Assembly: GCF_000485905.1 (NCBI RefSeq)
Contig: NC_022664.1
Span: 434,001-498,000 of the forward strand
Direction: 5' to 3'
DNA from: Spiribacter curvatus
GTDB lineage: Bacteria; Pseudomonadota; Gammaproteobacteria; Nitrococcales; Nitrococcaceae
DNA length: 64,000 nt
Below the pieces are notes generated by a model. It was not told where the DNA came from and did not search any database. It saw nothing but the letters and a program-made list of their open reading frames with translations. The translations under genes were made by a program, and so were the position numbers. This document shows positions 16,531-26,000 of this stretch, in pieces (the first letter of the stretch is position 1; every line of letters starts with the position of its first letter).

Positions 16531-17991
16531 TCAGCCGGCGGTGGTCAACCGCTCCTCCCAGCGGCTGCGCAGTGCATCCGCGCGGGCCAGCTGCTGCGGG
16601 GTGGCGCTTATCTCGCTCACCCGTCGGAGCTGAGAGAGACCGGCTTGCAGATCGCCCTGTACCGCGTAGTGATGGGCCATTGCCAGCGCCGATTCGTTGG
16701 GGTCGTCGGCGGCGCTGGCCGCACGTGCGTGCAGCGCCCAGATCCCCGGTGCATTGGGCTGCTGATGCGTCAGGTCACGGGTTGTGGCGAGCGCATCCTG
16801 AGCCCGGTCCGCCTGTAGGAGCGCCTCGACGCGACCCACCCGTAATCCGGTGCTTTCGGGGAACAGGCTCAGGCCATCCTCAATCCGTGCCAGCGCCTGG
16901 TCGATCCGATCATCCGCCAGTGCCGCCTCGGCAAGGCCGACATGGAGAAGGTCGTGTGCCCCCTCTGAATCGAGCAGTGTCTCGAGGCGATCGACAGCGG
17001 CATCCGGCCTGTCGTCCGCGATCAGGGCGATGGCGAGCCCGTAGCGGAGTGCCGGTGACGCGTCCGCCTCGAGCCGGGCGCGGAAATCCTCGACCGCGTC
17101 CTCCGGGCTGCTGGCGGTCGCCACCTGGACCCGCGCCCGGACGTAGGCGAAATCGGGGCTCTCGAACACCGACTCCGGCTTCATGTCCCGAGCCATCGAC
17201 CGTGTATCAGCAATACGGGCCCGCGTTAGCGGGTGAGTGCTGAGGAATGCCGGTGCACGGCTGCGGTAGCGATTGTCGGCCTGAAGGACCTCAAAGAAAT
17301 CCGCCATTCCTGTGGGATCGAGATTGGCGCGGGCGAGGATCCGCATTCCGGTTCGGTCCGCCTCACGCTCGTGATCGCGGGAGTAGGCCAGTTGGCTGTC
17401 GATACCGGAAGCCATACCGGTGGTGACGGCGGCCATGCCCGCCTGGGGGCTCTGCGAGCCGATCACCAGCCCGGCGAGGACCATGGCGGCGGTACGCAGG
17501 CTGGTCTGTTCGGCGGCGGCGATCCGGCGGGCGATATGCCGCTGGGTGACATGCGAAAGCTCGTGGGCGATGACGGCCCCGAGCTCACTCTCGTTGCGGC
17601 TTGCGGTGATCAGCCCGCTGTGGACGCCGATATAACCACCGGGCATCGCGAAGGCGTTGATGCGTGGGTCATCCACTACGAAAAAACGGTACGCTGCGGC
17701 CGGGGTATCGGTCGCCGCAGCGATACGCGATCCCAGGTCGCGGATATAGGCGTTAACGGCCGGATCGTCGACGAGATCGACCTCCTGACGGATCTCGCGC
17801 ATCATCTCCTGGCCCATGCGCGCGGCCTCGCTCGCCGGCAGTGCCTGACTCGATGGAGTGCCGAGGTCGGGCAGAGACAGGTCGAGACCGTTCTGCTGGG
17901 CGGAGGCCGGGGCGGGCGACAACGCCAGCACGCCGACCATGGCCGCCGCGCCGAGCAGTGTCCGGACCCGGTTGACCCTTTTATGCCACAT
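16531..17991 (-). CDS. bepA: Periplasmic M48 metalloprotease with TPR repeats, BepA-like
   Basis: A 486-residue exported zinc protease. The second of two adjacent ATGs (17991) is placed best after GGAGG; the first is 3 nt upstream. A signal peptide (MWHKRVNRVRTLL, cleavage after ASA) precedes the M48 domain with HELSH zinc motif and the family's AFAMPGGYIGVHSGLI stretch; a later EREADRTGMRIL provides the third ligand. The C-terminal half consists of tetratricopeptide repeats. BepA degrades or rescues outer-membrane proteins stalled at the BAM machinery. It ends 51 bp before phaE on the same strand and diverges from the PerM gene. Confidence 0.88.
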   Translation of the reverse strand: MWHKRVNRVRTLLGAAAMVGVLALSPAPASAQQNGLDLSLPDLGTPSSQALPASEAARMGQEMMREIRQEVDLVDDPAVNAYIRDLGSRIAAATDTPAAAYRFFVVDDPRINAFAMPGGYIGVHSGLITASRNESELGAVIAHELSHVTQRHIARRIAAAEQTSLRTAAMVLAGLVIGSQSPQAGMAAVTTGMASGIDSQLAYSRDHEREADRTGMRILARANLDPTGMADFFEVLQADNRYRSRAPAFLSTHPLTRARIADTRSMARDMKPESVFESPDFAYVRARVQVATASSPEDAVEDFRARLEADASPALRYGLAIALIADDRPDAAVDRLETLLDSEGAHDLLHVGLAEAALADDRIDQALARIEDGLSLFPESTGLRVGRVEALLQADRAQDALATTRDLTHQQPNAPGIWALHARAASAADDPNESALAMAHHYAVQGDLQAGLSQLRRVSEISATPQQLARADALRSRWEERLTTAG

Positions 17992-18078
17992 CATGCCTCC
18001 AGAGACTGACGGTGCCGCCATCGCGTTCCACCGCGCGGTCGTTTATGGGACAGTATAACCCGGCTGCAGGAGGTTGCC

Positions 18079-19191
18079 TTGTCGACGCCCATGTACCCCA
18101 TCCGCAACTGGCTTAACCGCCACCTCAGTAATCCCCAGGTGGTGGGGCTTACGGTCATGCTCGTCGTGGGCGCGGCAGTCGTGACCTTTCTCGGTAGCAT
18201 GCTGGTGCCTGTGTTCGCCTCCATCGTCCTGGCGTACCTGCTCGAGGGTGTCGTCCGCGCAATGACCCACTACGGTGTCCGGCGCGGGGTGGCGGTGCTG
18301 ATCGTCTACCTGCTTTTCATACTGTGCCTGGTGGCCACGCTGGTGGCCCTGTTGCCGACCATTGTCAATCAGATCATCCAGCTGGTGGAGAATCTGCCCG
18401 CCATGCTCGAGCGGGGTCAGCGTGCATTACTGCAGTTGCCGGAGCGCTATCCGGCCTATTTCTCTGCCGAGCAGGTCGCTGCACTGCTGGACGCTATCCG
18501 TCGCGAGGCGATTGTGTATGCACGCTCGCTGGCGTCGTCCTTTTCCCTGGCCTCGGTGGTGATGGTGGTCACGGTGATGGTCTATGCGGTCCTGCTGCCG
18601 GTGCTGATTTTCTTTTTCCTCTGGGACAAGGCGCGGATTCTGGGCTGGACGGTGCGCTTTCTGCCCCGCCACTACGGGTTAGTGGACTCGGTGTGGCGCG
18701 AGGTGGATTTGCAGATCGGCAACTACGTGCGGGGCAAGTTTGTTGAAGTGGCGATTGTCTGGGTGGGCAGCTATCTCACCTTTCTTTTGCTGGGGCTCGA
18801 TTTCGCGATGCTGCTGGCACTGATGGTCGGCCTGTCAGTCATCATCCCGTATGTCGGCGCGATCGTGGTCACACTGCCCATCGCGATCGTGGCCTACTTC
18901 CAGTTCGGCGCCAGTAGCGAGTTCATGTGGATCCTGATCGCCTACGCCATCATCCAGGCGATCGACGCCAATGTGCTTGTGCCGTTGCTGTTCTCCGAGG
19001 CCGTCAACCTCCACCCGGTTGCGATCATTATCGCGATTCTGATTTTTGGCGGTATCTGGGGGTTCTGGGGCGTGTTCTTCGCGATTCCGCTCGCCAACCT
19101 GATCCAGGCCGTTATGAATGCCTGGCCCAAACCGGGATTAGAGGAGGAGGACGCAGAAGAGATGGCCGAGGACGATGTCCGTCCCGTCTGA
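18079..19191 (+). CDS. perM: AI-2E/PerM family permease
   Basis: A 370-residue polytopic membrane protein. I use the TTG at 18079 because AGGAGG lies 5-6 nt upstream; an ATG at 18091 is the alternative. About eight hydrophobic segments are seen, beginning VVGLTVMLVVGAAVVTF and ending IAILIFGGIWGFWGVFFAIPLANLI, with the family's conserved PYVGAIVV and central amphipathic region (QIIQLVENLPAML). The family includes the proposed autoinducer-2 exporter TqsA and Na+/H+ antiporters of halophiles; the substrate here is unknown. The C terminus is very acidic. Confidence 0.85.
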   Translation: MSTPMYPIRNWLNRHLSNPQVVGLTVMLVVGAAVVTFLGSMLVPVFASIVLAYLLEGVVRAMTHYGVRRGVAVLIVYLLFILCLVATLVALLPTIVNQIIQLVENLPAMLERGQRALLQLPERYPAYFSAEQVAALLDAIRREAIVYARSLASSFSLASVVMVVTVMVYAVLLPVLIFFFLWDKARILGWTVRFLPRHYGLVDSVWREVDLQIGNYVRGKFVEVAIVWVGSYLTFLLLGLDFAMLLALMVGLSVIIPYVGAIVVTLPIAIVAYFQFGASSEFMWILIAYAIIQAIDANVLVPLLFSEAVNLHPVAIIIAILIFGGIWGFWGVFFAIPLANLIQAVMNAWPKPGLEEEDAEEMAEDDVRPV

Positions 19192-19200
19192 CAACCGCCG

Positions 19201-20481
19201 CTAGAGGACATCGCTCGCGTAGGCGGCAAGCCGGGAGCGCTCGCCCCGTGTCAGTGTCAGATGGCCGCTGTGTGGCCACTCGCGAAAGCGCCGCACGAGA
19301 TAGGTCAGCCCCGAGGTGGTGGGCGTGAGCCACGGCGTATCGATCTGCGCGATATTGCCCAGGCAAACGATTTTGGTGCCCGGTCCCGCCCGGGTGATCA
19401 GGGTGCGCATCTGCTGGGGTGTCAGGTTCTGCGCCTCATCGAGCACCATGAAGCGGTTGAGGAGCGTCCGGCCACGCATGAAGTTCAGCGAGCGGATGCG
19501 GATGCGGCTCTGCAGGAAGTCCTGCGTGGCTGCCTGTCCCCACCGATGACCGCCGCCTGCCCCCTTTGATGGCGCACTCAGGACCTCAAGGTTGTCCATC
19601 AGCGCGCCCATCCACGGCGACATCTTCTCTTCCTCGGTGCCGGGGAGGTAGCCGATCTCCTCGCCGATGGCCACCGTGGCGCGGGTCATGAGGATCTCAT
19701 CATACCGGGATGCTTCCAGTGTCTGCGCCAGCCCGGCGGCGAGGGTCAGCAGCGTCTTCCCGGTACCCGCCGGTCCCAGCAGGGTGACCAGATCGACATC
19801 CGGATCGAGGAGCAGATCGAGGGCGAGGGCCTGCTGCTGATTGCGGGCATGGATGCCCCAGACTGAGTCACCGTCAGGCCCGTAGTCGGCGACCCGCGTT
19901 GCCTGCAGGCCATCGTCGTGCGTCGGCTGTAGTCGCCAGGCCCGGTCCTCCTGGATCAGGAATTCGTTGGCGGTGGCCGCGGCGGGTACGGTTTCTGCCG
20001 GCTCGGCACTCGCGGGCAGCCGATGCATGCCGTCGGGTAGCAGGTCGGGATCATCGAGCTGTGCCTCGCTCTCATGATCACTCGCCTCGAGCCCCAGCAC
20101 GCTCGCCTGGATGCGCAGATTGATGTCCCGCGCCACCACGGTGAGTCGCATGTCGGGGTGAGTGTTGGCCAGCGTGCGGGCTGCGGCGAGCACGGATGCC
20201 GGATGACTCCCTTCCGTGTCGGTCAGGAAATAAAGCCGCCCCAGCCCCTCGCCCAGCGACAGCCCATCCGCCAGGGCCTCGGGTGAGACGCCGGCCAGGC
20301 GTTGATCGAGGAACCGTGATGCCTGCAGGGCGTTTCGTGCTTCCTCGCTATTGCCATGCCGCGCCGCGTCGAGGCCGTGCAGAACCGCGAGTGGGAGATA
20401 GATATCCTGCGTCTGAAACCGGAACAGAGCCGCCGGATCGTGCAGGAGTACGGATGTGTCGAGCAGGCAGGCCCGGTGCAT
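19201..20481 (-). CDS. PIN domain-PhoH family ATPase
   Basis: A 426-residue protein from the ATG at 20481. Residues 1 to about 135 form a PIN nuclease domain (LDTSVLLHDP at the start, VVARDINLRIQAS at the end, with the expected acidic residues). The second half is a PhoH P-loop ATPase: Walker A GPAGTGKTLLTLAAG, Walker B FMVLDEAQNLTPQQM. PIN-PhoH proteins (PhoH2 type) are proposed sequence-dependent RNA helicases/RNases. Here it stands alone, without an obvious antitoxin, downstream of bcp by 8 bp. It faces the perM gene tail to tail. The gene name phoH is often used but no phosphate link is shown. Confidence 0.87.
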   Translation of the reverse strand: MHRACLLDTSVLLHDPAALFRFQTQDIYLPLAVLHGLDAARHGNSEEARNALQASRFLDQRLAGVSPEALADGLSLGEGLGRLYFLTDTEGSHPASVLAAARTLANTHPDMRLTVVARDINLRIQASVLGLEASDHESEAQLDDPDLLPDGMHRLPASAEPAETVPAAATANEFLIQEDRAWRLQPTHDDGLQATRVADYGPDGDSVWGIHARNQQQALALDLLLDPDVDLVTLLGPAGTGKTLLTLAAGLAQTLEASRYDEILMTRATVAIGEEIGYLPGTEEEKMSPWMGALMDNLEVLSAPSKGAGGGHRWGQAATQDFLQSRIRIRSLNFMRGRTLLNRFMVLDEAQNLTPQQMRTLITRAGPGTKIVCLGNIAQIDTPWLTPTTSGLTYLVRRFREWPHSGHLTLTRGERSRLAAYASDVL

Positions 20482-20489
20482 GGCGCGTG

Positions 20490-20966
20490 TTAACCCCTGT
20501 GCTGTCGTGACAGTGTCTCGAGGACGGCTTCGGCATGACCCTCGACGCTGACCTTGCGCCACGCCTCGCGCAGCACGCCTTCAGGGTCGATCAGGAAGGT
20601 GCTGCGCTCGATGCCACGGGCCGGCTTGCCGAACATGACCTTGTCACGGATAACGTCGAACTGGCCGCAGACTGTCTCATCCTTGTCACTGAGCAGCGGG
20701 AACGGGAAGTCGTGCTTGGCGCGGAAATTGGCGAGGGCCTTTGGTCCATCACGGGAGATGCCCACCACCTGCGCATTGAGGGCGTTGAACCGCGGATCGA
20801 GGTCGCGGAACGCCTCGCTCTCGACGGTGCAGCCGGGTGTGCTCGCCTTGGGGAAGAAATAAAGCACCACCCAGCGGCCGCGCTGATCCGCCAGTCGCCA
20901 GGTTTCGTGGGTGTCGGTCGTGCGCTCGAAGTCGGGAACGGGTTGGTCGACGGTCATCCCAGTCAT
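20490..20966 (-). CDS. bcp: Thioredoxin-dependent thiol peroxidase Bcp (PrxQ)
   Basis: A 158-residue peroxiredoxin that reduces hydroperoxides in the cytoplasm. The peroxidatic Cys46 is in ASTPGCTVES. The neighbouring resolving Cys of E. coli Bcp (five residues later) is absent; another Cys at residue 100 (DETVCGQF) is conserved in many one-Cys members. A second in-frame ATG at 20957 could be the start. It lies between the GcvR-like gene (4 bp upstream) and the PIN-PhoH gene; pairing of a gcvR-like gene with bcp is common in Gammaproteobacteria. Confidence 0.92.
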   Translation of the reverse strand: MTGMTVDQPVPDFERTTDTHETWRLADQRGRWVVLYFFPKASTPGCTVESEAFRDLDPRFNALNAQVVGISRDGPKALANFRAKHDFPFPLLSDKDETVCGQFDVIRDKVMFGKPARGIERSTFLIDPEGVLREAWRKVSVEGHAEAVLETLSRQHRG

Positions 20967-20970
20967 GCGA

Positions 20971-21504
20971 TCAGTGCCTCAGTGGTTCGATAATGGCGTC
21001 CAGGTTGAGCTGGTCGCAGAAATCCATGAATTCCTCGCGAAGCCGTGCGATATGCAGCGATGCCGAAACATCGATGGTCATCTGCAGCTGGAACATGGGC
21101 GTTCGCGTGTGGGCGGCTGCGTAGGTCGTGGTTGTCAGATCGCGGATGTTGATGTCGCGACTGGAGAAGAAGTTTCCCAGTTGATGGACGATCCCGCTGT
21201 GATCGACGCAGATCACCTCGACGCTGTAGGGCAACGCGTCCGCGGTGGGCGGCCGGGGACGAGTGCGTCGGGCCTGCACATCGAGCCCGAGCCGGCGACC
21301 GGCGGCGGGGAGCGAAGACTCCAGCTTGGCGAGTTCGTTCCAGCGACCCTCGACCATGAAGATCATGGCGAAATCGCCGCCGAGGACGCTCATGCGACTG
21401 TCCCCGACGCTGCAACCGGTATCCCGAATGAGCTGCGAGACGGCGTCCACCAGTCCAGGGCGGTCTTCGCCCAGTGCGGAAACGACGAGGTAGTTTTTCT
21501 GCAT
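20971..21504 (-). CDS. gcvR: Glycine cleavage system transcriptional repressor-like protein (GcvR, ACT domains)
   Basis: A 177-residue protein from the ATG at 21504 (MQKNYLVVSALGEDRPGLVDAV). It carries two ACT domains: residues about 1-75, and a second beginning YSVEVICVDHSGIVHQLGNFFS. In E. coli GcvR senses glycine and binds GcvA to control the glycine cleavage operon. No gcv gene is in the window, so the regulatory partner is unknown. It is followed by bcp, an arrangement conserved in related bacteria, and diverges from dapA with about 137 bp between starts. Confidence 0.85.
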   Translation of the reverse strand: MQKNYLVVSALGEDRPGLVDAVSQLIRDTGCSVGDSRMSVLGGDFAMIFMVEGRWNELAKLESSLPAAGRRLGLDVQARRTRPRPPTADALPYSVEVICVDHSGIVHQLGNFFSSRDINIRDLTTTTYAAAHTRTPMFQLQMTIDVSASLHIARLREEFMDFCDQLNLDAIIEPLRH

Positions 21505-21641
21505 GACGCTATCCGATGCTGCCCGCTGAAGCCCCGCGAGTGAAGCTCCGGAGTGTATCACGCGCCGCCGGTTGGCGGCTTGTCAGTCCCGGAGCGCGGG
21601 GCTAACATCCCCGCATTCACACAGCGCAGGGGATTTCGGCG

Positions 21642-22517
21642 ATGTTCCAGGGCAGCATGGTTGCGATGGCAACCCCCATGCACGACAACGGGGCCCTGGA
21701 TGAGTCAGGCCTCGAGCGGTTGGTGGAATTCCACGTCCGAAACGCAACGGATGCCATTGTCGCGGTCGGCACGACTGGCGAATCGGCGACGCTTGATCAT
21801 GATGAGCATCACTATGTCATGCGGCGGACCGTCGAGATCGCCAATGGGCGGATCATGGTGATGGGCGGTTGCGGCGCGAACAGTACCTGGGAGGCTGAGG
21901 CCCTCGCCCGCTGCGCGCTCGATGTAGGTTGCGAGGCCGCCCTGCTGGTCACGCCCTACTACAACAAGCCGACCCAGGAAGGTCTGTATCGGCATTTCCG
22001 CCACGTCGCCGATCGTGTCCCCATTCCTCAGATCCTCTACAACGTCCCCGGCCGCACCGGTGTGGACCTGCTGCCAGAAACCGTCGATCGTCTGGCTGAT
22101 GTCGCCAACATCGTCGGCATCAAAGAGGCATCGGGCAGTCTCGAGCGGGCTGAGGAGGTGATCGAGCGCTGTGGCGACCGGATTGATCTCTACTGTGGCG
22201 AGGATGCGCGCAATCTGGCGCTGATGAACGCGGGCGCCAGGGGTTGCGTGTCGGTGACCGCCAATGTTGCCCCGGATCTGATGCATCGGATGTGCAAGGC
22301 GGTCCTCGACGGTGACCCGGCGACCGCCGAGGCCCTCGATGCACGGCTGGCGGCGCTGCATAACGCGCTCTTTCTCGAGTCCAATCCGATCCCGGTGAAA
22401 TGGGCGCTGCAGGAAATGGAGCTGATCGAGTCGGGGATGCGGCTTCCCATGACGCCGCTATCGGCACAGCACCACGAGACGGTACGCCAGGCGCTCAAAC
22501 TGGCAGATGCCTTATGA
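21642..22517 (+). CDS. dapA: 4-hydroxy-tetrahydrodipicolinate synthase DapA
   Basis: A 291-residue aldolase that condenses pyruvate with aspartate semialdehyde, the first committed step to diaminopimelate and lysine. The Schiff-base Lys161 is in GIKEASG and Tyr133 in YNVPGRTG; AVGTTGESAT (41-50) is the substrate loop. The length equals the E. coli enzyme (292). The bamC start overlaps its stop (ATGA), so the two are coupled, the conserved order in Gammaproteobacteria. Confidence 0.97.
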   Translation: MFQGSMVAMATPMHDNGALDESGLERLVEFHVRNATDAIVAVGTTGESATLDHDEHHYVMRRTVEIANGRIMVMGGCGANSTWEAEALARCALDVGCEAALLVTPYYNKPTQEGLYRHFRHVADRVPIPQILYNVPGRTGVDLLPETVDRLADVANIVGIKEASGSLERAEEVIERCGDRIDLYCGEDARNLALMNAGARGCVSVTANVAPDLMHRMCKAVLDGDPATAEALDARLAALHNALFLESNPIPVKWALQEMELIESGMRLPMTPLSAQHHETVRQALKLADAL

Positions 22518-23089
22518 GTCGATTGACGATTGTGCTGGCTGCCCTGTTACTGAGCGGGTGTGGACTGTTCAGCACCGAACCGGACGACGCCGAGCAGGCC
22601 GCCGAGCGTCTGAGGCAGCCGCCGGATGTGCTCGCCGACGCCCGTTCGGGCGGGTCGTCGCCGAGCGAGGATGACGCGGACACCGGACAGCAGGCCGATG
22701 CAGCGATGGATGCCCCACTGGGGTCAGTAGACGGTCAGCCGGTGCTCGATCTCGGCCTGCCGTTCAATGCCGCCTGGGCGGTTGTCGGTCGGGCCATCGA
22801 CCGGGTCGGATTCGAGCTCCTGGGGTCAGACCGTGACGCCGGCACCCACCAGATCCGCTATGACGGTTCGGTTGCCTCTGAGGTGGACGCCGCTCCTGGC
22901 GAGGGATTGCTCTCCTCGCTGGCGTTCTGGCGCGACCGACCGGATGAGGCTGTCCAGAACTACCAGGTCGCCGTTGCCGAGCGTGGCACGGGGGCGCGGG
23001 TCACCGTGCAGGATCCGGATGGCAATCCGGTCGCCCGCGGGGCGGCGCGACAGGTTCTTTCCGTTCTCTCCGAACAGCTCAAACCCTGA
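22514..23089 (+). CDS. bamC: Outer membrane protein assembly factor BamC (NlpB)
   Basis: A 191-residue lipoprotein with lipobox LLSGC (Cys16). After an acidic disordered linker it has a helix-grip domain ([26 protein letters not shown], then [16 protein letters not shown]). It is much shorter than E. coli BamC (344 residues), apparently keeping a single helix-grip domain. As part of the BAM complex it assists folding of outer-membrane beta-barrels. Identification rests on the lipobox, the helix-grip pattern and the dapA-bamC-purL context. Start overlaps the dapA stop; purL follows after 5 bp. Confidence 0.8.
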   Translation: MSRLTIVLAALLLSGCGLFSTEPDDAEQAAERLRQPPDVLADARSGGSSPSEDDADTGQQADAAMDAPLGSVDGQPVLDLGLPFNAAWAVVGRAIDRVGFELLGSDRDAGTHQIRYDGSVASEVDAAPGEGLLSSLAFWRDRPDEAVQNYQVAVAERGTGARVTVQDPDGNPVARGAARQVLSVLSEQLKP

Positions 23090-23094
23090 AGACT

Positions 23095-26000
23095 ATGCTG
23101 ATATTCGCCAGTCATGCCGGGGCAGTGCCGGTTAATGACGCCCGCCAGCGCGAGCGCGCACGGGCCGCCGAGCCGGCCCTCCACTCGCTGCTTGCCCGTG
23201 CGGTCTACTTCATTGATACCGAACGCGCCCTCACGACAGAAGAGCGCGCGCGCCTCGGTGCGTTACTCGATGCCGCACCAGCCAGCCCCGACAACGACGA
23301 TCCGGCTGTCTATGTCGTCCCGCGGCTGGGCACGATCTCGCCATGGGCCAGCAAGGCCGGGGACATCGCCGAGCACTGTGGTCTGAGCGCGGTTCTGCGA
23401 ATCGAAAGGGGGATCGCCTATACCGGCATCGATCATGAGGGCGCGGCGCTCGACCCGCGCACCCGGCCGGCGCTCCACGCCGCGTTGCATGACCGGATGA
23501 CCGAGTCGGTCCTCACCGCGGTGGACGAGGGCGATGGGCTCTTCGCCACCCACCCGTCGCGACCGCTGGCCCGCGTGGACGTGCTGGGCGCCGGCGATGC
23601 GGCACTGGCGGCGGCCGATGCCGAGCTGGGGCTGGCGCTGTCTGTCGATGAGCGCGGCTATCTGGTGGAGAACTACCAGGCGCTGGGGCGGAATCCCACT
23701 GACGTCGAACTGATGATGTTCGCCCAGGCCAACTCCGAGCATTGCCGGCACAAGATCTTTAATGCCGACTGGGTGATCGATGGCAAGACCCAGCCCGAGT
23801 CTCTGTTCGCGATGATCCGGCACACCCACGCCATGCGACCTGAGGGCGTGCTCTCGGCCTACAGCGACAACGCGGCGGTCATCGCCAGTCACGAGGTTGA
23901 TCGCTACTATCCGGCTCCCAGCGGCCACTACCAGCACAGCCTCGAACCGGCGCATCTGGTCATGAAGGTGGAGACCCATAATCATCCTACCGCGATTTCG
24001 CCATTCGCCGGTGCCGCCACGGGTGTCGGCGGTGAGATCCGTGACGAGGGGGCCACGGGTCGTGGCGCGCGGACCAAGGCCGGACTCGCCGGGTTTTCGG
24101 TGTCCAACCTGCGTATCCCCGGCGCGGAACAGCCCTGGGAGGTGGATCATGGTCGACCCGGTCGGCTGGCGTCAGCGCTGGAGATCATGCTCGACGGCCC
24201 CATCGGTGCCGCGCGTTACGGCAACGAGTTCGGACGCCCGCAGCTCTGTGGGTATTTCCGGACCTACGAGCAGGCACTGCCGGGCTCCGGCGGTGAGGAG
24301 ATCCGCGGCTATCACAAGCCAGTGATGATCGCCGGCGGGATGGGTGCGATCGCCGCCGAGCAGGTTGACAAGGGAGTGGCTCCGGGTGGGTCGCCACTGG
24401 TGGTGCTTGGTGGCCCCGCCATGCTGATCGGTCTGGGCGGTGGCGCTGCATCGTCGGTGGCCAGCGGCCAGAGCGCCGAGGCACTGGATTTCGCCTCGGT
24501 CCAGCGCAGTAACCCGGAAATGGAACGGCGCTGTCAGGAGGTCATCGATGCCTGCTGGCGACTCGGCGATGCGAATCCGATCATTGCCATCCACGATGTC
24601 GGTGCCGGGGGACTGTCCAACGCGTTGCCGGAGCTGCTGGACGATTCGGACCGGGGCGGACGCATGGAGCTGCGTACCATTCCCTGCGCCGAGGCGGGCC
24701 TCTCGCCGCTGGAGATCTGGTGCAATGAGGCCCAGGAGCGCTATGTGCTGGCACTGGATGTGGATCGACAGGATACCTTTCAGGCCATCTGCGAGCGTGA
24801 GCGGGCGCCATTCGCACTGGTGGGCGAGGCGACCGATGACCGTCAGCTGGTGCTCGGTGATGCGGAGTTCGACAGCCAGCCCGTGGACATCCCGATGGAT
24901 CTGCTGCTGGGGAAGCCGCCGAAGATGCGCCGCGATGTCGAGCGGCTCGAGCCCCCGCGCCAGCCACTGGCGCTGAGGGGCGTAAGCATTGCAGAGGCAG
25001 CCCGTCGCGTGCTGCGGCTGCCCACCGTCGCCAGCAAGGAATTCCTGATCACCATCGTGGACCGCTCGGTGACCGGGCTGACCGGTCGTGATCAGATGGT
25101 GGGGCCCTGGCAGGTTCCGGTCGCGGACTATGGGCTGACGTTGGGGGATTATCGTGGCTACCGCGGCGAGGCGATGGCCATGGGTGAACGCAGTCCGGTC
25201 GCGCTGCTGGATGCGCCGGCGTCGGGCCGTATGGCGATTGCCGAGTCGCTCACCAACCTGATGGGGGCGGCGATCGGGCGACTGCGCACCGTCAATCTGT
25301 CCGCAAACTGGATGGCCGCCTGTAATCACCCCGGTGAGGAGGCCCGGCTCTACGACACGGTGGCGGCCGTTGGTCGCTCGCTGTGTCCGGAGCTGGGCAT
25401 CAGCATCCCGGTGGGTAAGGACTCACTGTCGATGAAAACCGTCTGGGAATCGGATGGCGAGGCGCATGCGGTGATCTCCCCGCTGACCCTCGTCGTCTCT
25501 GCCTTCGCGCCGGTGGCGGATGCCCGACGGGCCGTCACTCCGATGCTCGAGGCCGATCCCGCGAGTCATCTCTACCTGCTCGATCTGGGGGGCGGGCGCC
25601 GGCTGGGCGGATCGGCACTGGCACAGGTCTATGGCCAGCTCGGTGACACGCCCCCCGATCTGGATGATCCGGGCGCTTTCGCCGCTGGTTTCGATACCGT
25701 TCAGGATCTGCTGGCCGAGGGCCGTATCAAGGCCCTGCATGACGTCTCTGATGGCGGATTGCTGGTCACGCTCGCGGAGATGGGGTTCGCGGCGCGTACC
25801 GGTGTCGCAGTGGATGTCTCCGTTCTCGGCGATGATCCCATGGCGGCGGTCTTCGCCGAGGAGATAGGCGCTGTGCTGCAGATCACTGACGCCGATCGTC
25901 CGGCGGTGGAAGCCGCTTTCGATGCGGCGGGACTCGATGTCCGGCTGCGCCGCATCGGTCGACCAACCGACTCGGAGCATCTTCTGATCCGCCACCATGG

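Noticed and set aside
24172-25329. 385-codon open frame antisense to purL
   Set aside because: purL is complete and conserved across this region; the antisense product shows no family features.
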